NCBI GenBank assembly: GCA_022592445.1
Contig: JABYQR010000145.1
Span: forward strand, 39,678 to 103,677
Reading direction: 5' to 3'
DNA length: 64,000 bases
Source: Cytidiella melzeri
Taxonomy: Eukaryota; Basidiomycota; Agaricomycetes; Polyporales; Irpicaceae
Below are positions 44,313 to 54,220 of the stretch, piece by piece. How positions within the stretch are numbered: the stretch's first letter is position 1; every line of letters begins with the position of its first letter. The notes beneath the pieces were generated by a model. The model saw only the letters and a list, made by a program, of their open reading frames with translations, was not told where the DNA came from and did no database searches. The translations under genes and the position numbers were made by a program.

Positions 44313-44483
44313 TGTTAAAAGGCTATGCAAGTAGAGGAAAGTGTTAAGAGAGCAAGACTGAGAGAGATCACACAGTGGGAGTTGAGGATCAAAAGTGCGT
44401 GTCGTTGCATTGATCAGTTTCAGTATTATATACGGTAACTACGGCGCTTGTACGTTAAGCGTCTAATTTAATATAGTCGAACA
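44313..44483 (-). repeat. Copia-2 5' LTR
   Basis: 171 bp, plus-strand ends TGTTAAAAGG and TAGTCGAACA. It is nearly identical to the 3' LTR at 35627-35797. TSD copy TGACT follows at 44484-44488. Confidence 0.92.
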
Positions 44484-44488
44484 TGACT

Positions 44489-46228
44489 AATGGAGAAGAA
44501 GGTGTTGTAGTTGGGTGGGACTCTCAGCCTATAGACGCAAATCACAGCACATTAGATGTGTTGTTTGTAAAGCTAACTTCACCACCAATACCAATCAAAC
44601 TAGATGGATTGCAACCTGATGTAGAAACTGTCACAGCAGAACGTATAAACGTGATTTGTCAGCATCCTGATGGTGTGCAAAGAACTATAAACTGTGTACA
44701 AGTGCCAGTAATAGTAATGTTTGGCATGATGGACTACGCATCCCAAGGTCGGACAAGGAAGTACAATGTTGTCGACATACACAATTGTTGCAGTCACCAG
44801 TCTATTTACACTTGCTTATCAAGAGGTTCAACATACCAGGGTACTCTTATTGCTCAAGATTTCTTAGATAAATATATGACTGGGAGATTGTCTGTATATT
44901 TGAGACAGGAGTTCCAAAAGTTAGCATTGCTAGATGAGATTAAAAGATTGTGTTTCAAAAAGAAATTACCCAAGGGTGTAGGTGGTACAACACGGAGCCA
45001 TCTAATATCATCATATAGATATGCAAGAGGAAGTGACTATGTTCCTAGAACAATGCCTAGTCCGTTACAATGGGATTTAATCAACATCTACGATATTGGT
45101 GATCCATTCCAAGAAGCAGAATGGCAAGTGATTGACAACAAGAAAAGACTGACAAAACAATCTACATCTAAACCTGAAACTAGCAAGAAAGAACCGTTGG
45201 GAGTCAATACTGATGCCAGACGATATATTCCTGTTCAGGGTACTGTACCGATCAATCAACTGAGTAGGCTAAAAGGTGTTCGTAAACATAAACAGCATAG
45301 ACAGAAAGTAACTGAGCATCAGGAAAGTTCCACCCGGCCATGTAAACGGCAGAAAACATATATCAATGACCGAATACCTGTACTCAATTGCCCTATGGGT
45401 TTTGTATGGAATGGTCAAACATATAGCTGTGCATTTGATAGTCTGCTCACTATTATATTTAGCATTATGAGGCATACACCAGAAGAATGGTGTAAATTGA
45501 CATCAACAACAAATGAATATTTGAAGAAATTTTGTGACATTTTTGAAGGTGTAGATCTTGACTCAGATGATATAGATAAAGCTTGAGACCATATACAGCT
45601 TGCATTTCATTGTAAAGATCCAAGTATGTTCTCAATCAGTACAACAGGCAATAATGTTAGAGAATTATGTGAATTTCTACTGAAAGCTGATGTTAGCCAT
45701 ATTGTCAAAACTGTGTACTGCGTTGTATGTCGGAACAAAAAACCTTCTAGCTTATTTTCCAACTCTCTAATGTGGCAATGTACAAAGTCTGCATGGAGAA
45801 ATAAAGCAAAACGAGCAGGAACGTGTAATGCTCAAACTGCGTCTGCATGGATGACACCTCTATTGAGAACAAAGTCTAGAAAGAAATGCAGTGACTGTCA
45901 CAGCGTAATGGAGAATATGTACAAATTTGATCATGCACCACTGTTCATTGCAATGTGTATATAGGAAGAACTGGTTGTCAAATATCAACATGTTATAAAC
46001 ATTAGTGGATACAATTTCAAACTGCGTGGCATCATTTACTATGGAAATAATCACTATATGTCTCGTATAGTCAGCGATAACGGAGATCTGTGGTTCCACA
46101 ATGGTATAAGTACAGGTAGACATATTGAATATGATGGAAACATGGATGGTGTAAACTGCAACATGTTGGCAACAGCAAAACACGGTTGGACCAGTACTGT
46201 AGCAATTTGCACATCTTGTGATGTTTAA
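44489..46228 (+). pseudogene. Helitron protein, part 2: helicase C-terminus and a Cys-protease-like domain
   Basis: The frame continues the helicase (NGEEGVVVGWDSQPI, LDVLFVKLTSPPIPI, INCVQVPVIVMFGM), then SSIYTCLSRGSTYQG-type helicase motif VI (HQSIYTCLSRGSTYQGT). Past a basic linker (about 45,280-45,350) is a domain beginning NCPMGFVWNGQTYSCAFDSLLTIIF and, after a stop at 45584-45586, ending with FKLRGIIYYGNNHYMSRIV and the terminal stop at 46226-46228. The Cys in a helix-like start and the later His resemble the Cys and His boxes of ubiquitin-specific-protease-like enzymes; such domains follow the helicase in some fungal Helitrons. A further stop is near 45,963. The protease reading is an inference. 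Confidence 0.78.
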
Positions 46229-47044
46229 GATACCTGCGCAATAATGACATCTAATTTATTGATATCTATGATATTGTGAGACATGTAAAACCTGCGTGAT
46301 ATTGAATTCTGATTTATTGATATATATGATATTGTGAGAAATTTATCAAGTCTTCAGGAATCGTACTCGCCGCTTGCCAGCCCTGCTAACGCTAGTCGAT
46401 GATAAGCAGGCAAGCAGGCACAGAGGCCGGATACTAGCAGTGCAAATGACAGAGTTAATAGGGATAATACTAAGTTACATTCAGTAACTCACCTAGCAGT
46501 GCAAATGACAGAGAGGTCAAGATGCAGAGCTAGGGAGGGTAAGTTCTACTATATATACTGTGGCTGGGTGGGCTGTGCACAAGTTCCCACACTAGGGACT
46601 GGAGTAACTGTGGGGCTGGAGTAACAATAGAACAATAAGGGACCAGGGTACATGGAACAATAGAACTAGAACAATAGAACTATAGAACAATAGAACAGGA
46701 ACAATAGAACAATAGAAACTGGGGGAATCCCTGGGAAATCCCTAACAATAGACAGAAAACAATAGACGGAAGGCAATAGGACAATAAGCACTGGGGGAAT
46801 CCCTGACAATAGAAGGGAAACAATAGAACAATAGCCTAGGGTGATCTGGAACCACTCCAGATTGAGTCTAGGGTTGGGTCTGGACTATTGATAAATGAGG
46901 CAGGATGTCACGTGACCTGGGTTAGGGTTAGGTCCGGTAACACTCCTAGCCAGAAAACAAGCGCTCTAGATAGGCGCCTACTGCTGTAAACTTGTGACTA
47001 TGTTGGAAAAATCCGGTCTCTGTTGGACTATCCATGTAAATTAT

Positions 47045-48755
47045 TGTGCTCGAAGACAGGTTTGGTATCTACTTGAAGATTATTTACAGTCGCTTTGTCC
47101 TTGCCTTTGCCTTTAGACTTCTTGCGTTGTCCTCCTTTCTTTCCTTTATTCTCCTTTTTACCCTGCTTGTTGTTGGAAGAAGATCCTTGCTGATTATTTC
47201 CATTACCACGAGACTTCTTCTGGTTAGGTTTCTCTTTATCCCAGTGCTGACTTGTAGTATGGTTAGAAAGCCCGCACTTCTTGCATTTTTCTTTGGTAAA
47301 CGTGTGGTCTGCGTAATCTGATTTGCATTTTCACTGTTTTAACATCTTTGACGTAACTATTCCGCAAGTATCTTGGGGATAAGTGTGTTGAACTTGATTT
47401 CTTCGGGTTTTGCAACAGTTCCAATGTATGCAGAAATGGCGGTTTCATATGACGTTGGTAAAGCCCACAAAAGAATATGAACTTTAATCTGATCATCAAG
47501 GTCTAATCCAGCAACTTTGGTATCTCCAATCTTAGTACGGAAGCCTTGAATTTGTACGTTCAGATCCTTAGACTCATCAAAAGTTGAGCTAAGGAGGTTT
47601 CTGAATGCAACAGAGCTTGCTAAGACTGATGTCTTCTCAAAGTCTGTTTTCAATTTCTTCCACACTTCGGAGGCCAATTCCTCTCCTTCAAGATAGGATT
47701 GCAAAGTAATGTCAAGGTAGATATTGGAATAAGCTAAAGTGCGTTGGTTCTGAATTTCCCAATCCTTAAGTTCCTTCTTTTCATCAGAAGTGTCAGTGAC
47801 ACGGAGACGGGGCTCGACGTGGCAAACAGGGACACAAAGTGGATTTCGACAAGGAGGTGGTGGCAGGCGTGAAGCACAATGCTCTCACCAGCTATCAGAC
47901 TTTGTTCAAGTTATCTAGCCCAGTAAAGACCAAGTTAGAATTGATACTACCTGCTATGTAGTACAAGAGGGGGTTTGCTTACCTAGCCCAGTAAAGACCA
48001 AGAGGTCAAGATGGGGGCTAGGAGCGTACATGCAACTGCTTATATAGACTTCAGGGACCTGCGCACAGACCATGTTAAGGGCAGGTTTTGCAAGAAGCCA
48101 TGTGAACGAAGAACAAAAGAACTACCTAAAGGAGAGCAATAGCTATTGTCTAGACCTCGCCAAGAACTCTACTTGTGAGAGAATCTATCTAAAAGGAGAC
48201 CAACTATTGTATTCCATTCCCATACCTGTGAGAACATCCTTCCATAAAGAGAACAATAAGGAAAGAACAAAAGGAGTCCATGTGGACGTCATTTATGACA
48301 TCAAACCCTAGCTATGGGCTGAACCATGTGTCTGTAGCCATGTGGTCTTACTGAAGCTAAGTCACATGCCAGTGTGATGTAGTAGCAAGTAATGTGACCC
48401 TGTGGAGCGTCTAAGCCACGTGATACGGGTGCTTAATAGACGTGCAAAGGAGTTTGTGCAGAGAAGGTTGCAACTGAGCTGCAGCCCGGAGTTTTATAGA
48501 TAAAAACAAGAGGTAAATTGCGAAAATTAAGGGCTAGTCAGGCCATCCATGACAGTCAGGAGGTGCAGTAGTTGTACCAGAACCTGAACTGGTCACAAAT
48601 GATGCGCGTAAGGTGGGTTTTGTTTTGGTTCCATTCACAATTAACCAAGTGTTTGAATATCTGAACAAGCCGATCATAGCGGTGGACCATTTCTTGTAGT
48701 TTGAACTGTCGAAGACAATCATTTGACTACTGCTAATCTTTCCTGGTTCAGCCAT
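47045..48755 (-). pseudogene. Copia-1 gag (split by a Gypsy-A solo LTR)
   Basis: Start ATG 48755 gives MAEPGKISSSQMIVFDSSNY and KKWSTAMIGLFRYSNTW, the usual beginning of Copia gag. After excision of the Gypsy-A LTR (47797-48554) and one GTCAG the frame runs on (PPD|TSDEKKELKDWEIQNQ), then LASEVWKKLKTDFEKTSVLAS, DLNVQIQGFRTKIGD and a C-terminal zinc knuckle (about 47,270-47,290, KCGLSNHTTSQHWD region, last Cys not evident) with a long Lys/Gly/Asn tail. It ends where LTR-710 copy 2 cuts in (FEHNN). At least one stop or frame change near 47,330-47,357 separates core and knuckle. Confidence 0.85.
47797..48554 (-). repeat. Gypsy-A solo LTR, copy 2
   Basis: 758 bp, same ends as copy 1 (TGACACGGAG...CCATGACA), flanked by GTCAG at 47792-47796 and 48555-48559 (perfect). 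It is inserted in Copia-1 gag, and excision restores the frame. Confidence 0.92.
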
Positions 48756-48769
48756 TATAACCAAAAGCA

Positions 48770-49310
48770 ATCAAGGATCAAGTCGTAGTACGGAATGTAC
48801 ACTTCAGAGATATAAGGCACTACAGGTGCAATTACAGGTGATGACGTCTGTTTAGAAGTTTCTTCTAGAAGATCTTTGACTTCGGTATTTTCTCCGGAAT
48901 CTGAGTTCTTATCTAGAGATTGACTGGATGTGTCACCAATGTAAGTTGTGCCTGTGATGATCTCTGATGGTTCCTGATCTATTACTACTTCTGGTTTGTT
49001 GTTCTGTGGTTCTGATTCTCGACGATTTGCTAAGTCTTGAAAGTATGCAGTGACTAAAGCAGGTACAACAAGATGTGGTACAGATCCTATGTGACCTCCA
49101 ATGAGTTCTTCCTGATGTTTGAAAGGTTCAAGATACCTGTCCTGTGTTACCAATGCAACAACTCTATAAACTTTGTTGGAATCTGCTTCAAACAAATATC
49201 TATAGCGGTTTGGGCACAGTTGTGTTTCACAGGGTCTTGCAACACTGTCAACGTCACAAAAGTTCTCTGAGTCAAAGAGGTGAAACTCAGAAATTATACA
49301 TGCTGAAAAA
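48770..49310 (-). CDS. Uncharacterised ORF upstream of Copia-1 gag (a)
   Basis: A minus-strand frame runs from about 49,300 (after a possible TTTTTCAG acceptor) through SEFHLFDSENFCDVDSVARP, MFEADSNKVYRVVALVTQDR and a Glu/Ser/Thr-rich acidic tail to about 48,770, just before the gag ATG at 48755. No family is recognised. Copia elements normally start gag soon after the primer-binding site, whereas here almost 3 kb intervene. It may be an accessory ORF of Copia-1 or part of a sequence inserted into the leader. Confidence 0.4.
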
Positions 49311-49543
49311 GGCAGAGTACAACATTACCAACTATGTAAAGAAAAATCACAAAGTTTGTCAGAATGCGCTACATGATGGCTGTGACTCTAAGCAGAACGA
49401 GAGAGAAATAGAGAGAGAAATGCAAGTACACTACGGACTACGCTACTGGAAATGACCGTTTGTATCAAGTATAAATGTACACATTGCAATATTTTATAGT
49501 ATACATTGCGTGGTATAGTTTGATGAGCTTGCAGAGAGTCCGT

Positions 49544-50955
49544 TCAAACAGAAGACGATCCAGGTTCAAAAGCAGGCTCGAGCTCAGCGGGCTCAATCTT
49601 TACCTCCTTCATTTTACCTTTGAACTCTTCCTCCCTATGAAAGATGCTCATCCAATCCTCTTTCTTCTCCATACGTCTCTGAGTCAGCCAGACCAGCTGG
49701 TGATCGCCAAGATGATCACGGCCATTGAAGACTTCCATTGCTGTGTGAAAGTCTGCAACTGAGATGAAGTACGTATTCCAGATGTTGTCACAGTCCGGCC
49801 ACTGTCCCGTCTTGAGCTTGAGGTAGATCCGGGCACAGGCTGTGATCTCCTTGATCCGCTGAGACTGTGCAAACTCTTCCAACTCCTCACCCATCTCTTG
49901 ATAGTGTTTGCATTTGTTTCCAATGCTGACGATCATCGTGTCAACGAGTTCCCTAGAGTGTGTTACCAGCTCGTTGGGCACATAGTTGGGGTGGTTGACG
50001 TGTTGCATAGCGAGGATGGAACAAATTTGCTCCGGCCTGAATACCTCTCCCTTTGGTCCATCCACGCCATACACCATATCACACGGAGAGACTGGCAAAG
50101 CCGGCCTGGTGTTGGTACAATTGACGTGAACCCAGTCGTCAAATAAAAAAGTGGGAATGACTGGCTGGGGAGCAGGTATTTTTAACCATGCTTCTTTGAC
50201 CTGTCTGTCCTCCTGAGTAGTGAAAGTAGAGGGCAGGACCGGTGTAGGCTTGGCAGCCAAAGCGGCCTGGACTACTGGTTCTGAAGAATCATGAGAGACT
50301 GGTGAACTGGTATTTAAACTGTTCATATTGTCAACAATATCCAGAATGACCAGCGTAGGCGGATTGACCTTAGTTGAAGACGTCTGTGGAGATGCAAAAT
50401 TATTTAATGCTTGGGCAACCATGTCCCACAGCAATAATCCTGCAGTCACAAAAGGTGGTGGCATTGGAGTCAGATGACAATGAGGATGAAGGTGCAACGG
50501 CGAGGAGGTGCAGCATCAACCCAGAAAGAACTTTGGGTTTGATGTGCCCTGATTTCTGCACTGACATTACGAGGCCTTCATCGGTATAGATCCAATTCTG
50601 CCTCTTGATTGGCTTCCTCAATAATACGATTAACCTCTCGGAGGTGCATTTGCTTGTCACTCTGCCTGAAACTGTCCCAGCCGTGACAACCGAGAAGGCT
50701 GTACTCCATCGATTCCATGCGCCTGACTCCGTCCCTGTCAACATAGTTGACATTGATCCTAGCATCCTGAGTGTCACTTTGACTCATACAGATGGAGATA
50801 GGAGTTGGTGAACTCCTTATCTCCATGACAATAGGGTGACCCATACGGTCAATCTTAGTATAATCATGGACACAGTAGGGATCATTGGGGGTGTGGGGAG
50901 TGAAGCAGGCAGTGACATGACAGGAAGTACAGCGAGAGTTGTCCGGCATCTTCAA
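49544..50955 (-). pseudogene. Uncharacterised ORF upstream of Copia-1 gag (b), broken
   Basis: Three overlapping minus-strand frames look like one product with frame changes: MKMPDNSRCTSCHVTACFTP (Cys-rich start, 50955), then EANQEAELDLYR with a change near 50,580, then a 300-residue stretch from about 50,500 ending at 49544. The long stretch has ordinary protein composition (FLFDDWVHVNCTNTRPALP, GEVFRPEQICSILAMQHVNH, CARIYLKLKTGQWPDCDNIW) and a charged C-terminus (KKEDWMSIFHREEEFKG). I do not recognise it. It could be a captured host gene or an extra retroelement ORF. No TSD that would isolate it as a separate insertion was found. Confidence 0.45.
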
Positions 50956-51720
50956 AAATATAATGGTCTAGAAGAAAAATCAAAAGTATAAGATTTATGT
51001 CGTCGTATTCCATCCACAACACTTTCCTTGAGAAAGTCCTGGGAATTGATAATGGAAAAGTTGAATGTGAGTGAAAGTTTTGTGATTCAAGACGAGAGTG
51101 ACCACTTGCAACTTCAACTTCTACCAGTCGGTATGATACAACGAAAACATAATGGCACATGTAAGAAATACCACAAAGTATAGGAGAGTCCACAATCTCC
51201 GTGATACCAAAAGTAAAAGTGGACAACATGCCTCAAGAAATTCTACAGCTACAAAAAGCGGCGATTTCTAATTCCAGGACTAACTGACGTGCAACAACAC
51301 AAAGGTCCTAGGCCTCTAAGTCAAGAGCTTAGAGTGCCACTCAACACTACCCTTCTATTGTACTACTCCACCAATCTACCACTTGTACAAGTGGGAGCTT
51401 GTTCCTCCACCACCAGATTTACACTGCGTGTTAGGCAGATTCCGCGTAATGCACGACTTGTAAAAGTCAAGAACCACCAAGGGTAGCTTAAGTATTCAGC
51501 TGGGTTGGGAGTGCGTACACATTGGGCAAGTAGGTGAGGGAATCAGCTGTAGAAGATCAGTTGGGAATAATGTATCCGAAGCTGAGGCAGTCAACCAGTA
51601 CAACTCTACTACTACTATGTGGCCAAAAAAAGTAAAGTAGAGAAACTTAGTTAGAAGGAAAGCTTAGGATACTGGTCGATAGATGTCATTGAGAATGTGG
51701 ATATATTTAAGGTAAAAGCC

Positions 51721-51733
51721 GGGGCTCATAACC
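51721..51733 (-). promoter_or_regulatory. Copia-1 primer-binding site
   Basis: GGTTATGAGCCCC on the minus strand directly follows the 5' LTR. It matches the half initiator tRNA-Met type seen in Copia-2 and Copia-3, and identifies 51734-52267 as the 5' LTR rather than a solo copy. Confidence 0.8.
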
Positions 51734-52267
51734 TAACAAAGTGGAAGTGGTGTGCGAGGGGTAGAGGCTGTTAAGCTTTGAAGATGAGTCTTATTATTAT
51801 TGCTGCTTCAGCAGCTCTGCTTATATACATGTCTGTATCTACTTATGTAAGCAGCTACTATACATGTCTACTTCAGCTATTCTACTGTATTACTAAGTGC
51901 ATGACTCATTGTATGACTAGGCTCAGCACTTGTACCAGAGGCGTACATATTGAGCAAATTACTCATACTAGTACTTGTCCTCAGACGTACACTTTAGGCG
52001 TCCTCTGGAGTTGTACTACGTGCTTTCCATGTCATTTCCTATGCTACTAGAACACAGGCGTACATGTATGTGCAGTATTCCTATAGTGCTATACTACTTA
52101 GTCTACACAACCCATATCTGTATGTCTCAGCTAATGTGATGGTTACTACTAGAGTTACCATAAACAGCTGCATAATTCCCTGATCAAGACTGTGGGAACT
52201 CTTTTATTTTGAAACATCCTTGTAACAAGGCGGGGAAAACTACATATTATCTTATCTAGTTTTAACA
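51734..52267 (-). repeat. Copia-1 5' LTR
   Basis: 534 bp, minus-strand start TGTTAAAACTAGATAAG and end CCACTTTGTTA. It matches the 3' LTR at 17044-19078 after removal of NCGN-A. One end reads GTTA rather than the usual AACA in both LTRs, so the parental element already had it. TSD copy TATTG follows at 52268-52272. Confidence 0.88.
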
Positions 52268-52787
52268 TATTGTGCTCAAGGTAAGGATAGAAAAGAGAAG
52301 TTGTATTGATGTTTGTACTCCTAGAAACTACGGGGAACAGAGGAGGACATAGTTAGGGGTTGAGTAACGGGACAAGCTCTTTATATACTATGGGTTGATA
52401 CTGCGGGACTGCGGAGAGTGTTGCGGAAAAGGAAGTGCTAATAGTACAGGCAAAAAGAGAGTGAAAAATGAAACTGCGGTAATTGTTACTACTACTGCAG
52501 CTGCGCTGCGCAGTACGAGTCATAACATTACCCCCAATTTAGGTTTCGATGTCCCAGTTGGAAATTATTGCATCAAACAATCTCCTTGACCTTTGCTCAA
52601 CCGGAATAATCCCTTTCTTGTTTGACTGTAACTAGAACTTTGACGGATCAACTGATGATCTGAGTGCTAGTAACTACCATATATAAGACTTCATATTTGA
52701 TCAATCAGAATGACTCACTTTGATCCCCAACTCCCACTGTGTGATCCCAGCCTACCTTTGTCTCTCAATGTCCTACATCAGGGAACA

Positions 52788-53098
52788 AGTCCACCGCTAC
52801 GGGAAGCTACGTAGCAGTTGCAACTGTCGTAGTTGTCGTAGACAAGTACCCTACCCTGGAGCGCTACGGATCACACCCCCAACTCCGTAGCACTCCGTAC
52901 TATGTACTGTGTAGCAGTGTAGCATTGTGCTTATATTGTTGCTGCTCCGTAGTACTGGTAATGTAGCTTCCGTAGCTCTCGTAACACATGTTTCTGGCCA
53001 GACAATTGGGATTCCATCGCGAACAAATTAATAACGTTAGCTACACTATCAAGTTATGGTACCCAACTGCTACCGGTTACTGGGGTATCCGTCAAGAT
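52788..53098. other. Plavaka subterminal region
   Basis: No gene. Rich in short inverted words around CCGTAGC/GCTACGG, as often seen in subterminal transposase-binding regions. A short ORF from 52988 has no recognised motif. Confidence 0.45.
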
Positions 53099-54220
53099 TT
53101 AGTTGCTGTCGTCCTCATCCACCCAATTTTCCAAGCCCTGCAGCGCGTTCTCAACGTCCGAAAGTCCCAGAGGCTTGTCTTGTTTGCGCTCAATGCCTCC
53201 GAGGCAGCTGAAAGGTATTGTGAGAAATGCAGGTGTTGCAAACAACGATAAGCAGAATTCACAGGATTTTCTTGAACAGGCTATGGCGAATCTTTGTGGT
53301 GATGACAGGGTGCAGCTTGACCCAGTCTTCGAGCTGGCCAAGGTGCTCTTTGACCACCTGACCGTAGGTGGTCTCACAGAACTTGGGGCCTTTTTGCTCC
53401 AGTTGCCCTGTTGCCCAATGCATCAAACCACAACGGACCTGTCTGTCTTATGTTATCAGCGACAACAGAAGGTTTGAATGACTCTTACATACCATGGCGA
53501 GCAAGAGCGCAATTGTTGGAAGTGGGAGTGGATCAAATAACGTGCTGAATTTGGCGCCAGGAGATGTGTCTCCGCAAAAGACCAGTTCTTGCAATGTGTG
53601 TCAAATGATCGATACCTGTGCCAGCCCTCGAGGGAGATTGAGTGTGAATTCCTAAATGTGATGAGCTTATGTACAAAGCCTCGTAGCATTCGACGTACCT
53701 CGTAACAATAGCAATTAGCGTCCTGAGCCTGTCCAATTGGCTGCAGTAGCCACGCCACCCACTCTGCATTGGCTTTGGCAGTAGCGTCCTTTGATGTGTC
53801 AGTTTTGAGTCCGTATGTCTCCACTATCTTGCCACAAATCTTGTCCCTGAGATGACTGCGAAAGCTTGAAGCGCGACCAATAATCTGTTGGGGATCAGCA
53901 AGACCTAATGAGAACTCATGAATACATACCACCAAATAGATACCCCTGACTGCCTCGTCGTCAGGGGAATAGCTGCACTCGACCTCTTTGCAGCTAATCT
54001 GGAACACACTTCTTGCCCAAGTGTGCTGCCTGTTGTGATCTGGAAACGCAGATTCAGTCAATACTTCCAGCTGGTAACGTACAATAGCCCGCAATATGAT
54101 TGTTGCGGTGATGCCGGTGTAATTGCTCTCTTTTGGTCTACCATTGGTTGGCGCAGAGCCACCTTTGTACTTGACAGAGCTGTAGGCTTGGGGCGCTACA
54201 TCAGACGCAGTACGTGGCTG
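53099..54220 (-). pseudogene. DUF6532-like gene carried by the Plavaka element
   Basis: DUF6532 proteins are common in mushroom genomes and of unknown function. Reading minus from about 54,215: [30 protein letters not shown], an intron (GTATGT...CAACAG), GRASSFRSHLRDKICGKIVETYGL, NAEWVAWLLQ, an intron after CYCYE (GTACGT...TTTAG), then TLQELVFCGDTSPGAKFSTLFDPLPLPTIALLL split at the usual place by another intron (GTATGT...GACAG), MHWATGQLEQKGPKFCETTY, and a last intron into a tail ending NWVDEDDSN. One in-frame stop (TGA at 53603-53601) precedes HTLQELVF. Apart from this it looks intact, and the introns have good sites. It abuts the transposase fragment at about 54,205. Confidence 0.65.

Larger units (their letters stand above)
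35627..44483 (-). mobile_element. Copia-2 retrotransposon, complete, with two nested NCGN elements
   Basis: Bounded by two 171-bp LTRs (35627-35797 and 44313-44483, about 5 differences by eye) and by a perfect 5-bp duplication TGACT (35622-35626 and 44484-44488). Excision rejoins the Helitron protein (ECGVT|NGEEGVVVG). The minus-strand order is gag, protease, integrase, reverse transcriptase, RNase H. The primer-binding site GGTTATGAGCCCC directly follows the 5' LTR (44300-44312). Without NCGN-C and NCGN-D it is about 5.15 kb, a normal Copia length. The near-identical LTRs make it one of the younger residents, yet two NCGN elements inserted later. Confidence 0.92.
26151..46395 (+). mobile_element. 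Helitron with Pif1-like helicase remains and captured host genes
   Basis: Copy 1 of LTR-710 shows the empty site: ...AAAG|TCGATG... at about 34,487. In copy 2 that site holds this element, with TTACAATTCCTGAAG at the left end and CTTGCTAACGCTAG at the right, followed by T, and no base gained or lost. Precise insertion without target duplication and a 3' CTAG are Helitron hallmarks. On the plus strand it contains, in order: Helitron-N2, an HMG-CoA synthase 3' portion, a pantoate ligase portion (inverted), helicase part 1, Copia-2, and helicase part 2. I find no Rep/HUH nuclease domain, so it is probably defective. Excluding nested elements it is about 8 kb. Confidence 0.78.
26054..47039 (+). 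repeat. LTR-710 copy 2 (solo LTR), split by the Helitron
   Basis: The two arms 26054-26150 and 46396-47039 together match LTR-710 copy 1 (34389-35091). The ends are TGTTGCAG and CATGTAA (copy 1: TGTCGCGG and CATGTCA). The flanks ATTAT at 26049-26053 and 47040-47044 form a perfect 5-bp duplication, and removing the LTR restores the Copia-1 gag-protease frame. The internal GAACAATA-type repeats and a TATA (CTATATATACTG near 46,550) are shared with copy 1. No internal retrotransposon sequence is present, so it is a solo LTR of an unidentified element. Confidence 0.85.
17044..52267 (-). mobile_element. Copia-1 retrotransposon, expanded to 35 kb by nested insertions
   Basis: Two related LTRs bound the element: 3' LTR 17044-19078 (itself split by NCGN-A) and 5' LTR 51734-52267. 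The flanks are TATCG (17039-17043) and TATTG (52268-52272), a 5-bp target duplication with one CpG transition. Next to the 5' LTR is a primer-binding site (51721-51733, GGTTATGAGCCCC on the minus strand), and next to the 3' LTR a purine tract (AAGTGGGAG, 19079-19090). Coding order on the minus strand is extra ORFs, gag, protease, integrase, reverse transcriptase, RNase H, as in Ty1/copia. Six direct insertions interrupt it: NCGN-A, NCGN-B, Helitron-N1, LTR-710 copy 2 with its contents, and a Gypsy-A solo LTR, all within Copia-1, with further elements inside those. Confidence 0.85.
16984..52527 (-). repeat. Probable Gypsy-C LTR split by Copia-1
   Basis: If Copia-1 and its target duplication are removed, 16984-17043 and 52273-52527 join into about 315 bp that begins TGTTATCG and ends CATAACA on the plus strand (TGTTATG...CGATAACA on the minus strand), the TG...CA ends expected of an LTR. 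A TATA-like AGTATATAAAGAGC lies on the minus strand near 52,390. Directly beyond 52527 is TTACCCCCAATTT, which reads on the minus strand as a G-rich polypurine tract followed by the LTR start. So this would be the 3' LTR of a Gypsy element in minus orientation, with about 90 bp of internal sequence (52528-52618) before Copia-3 cuts in. Its 5' part is not visible. Confidence 0.5.
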
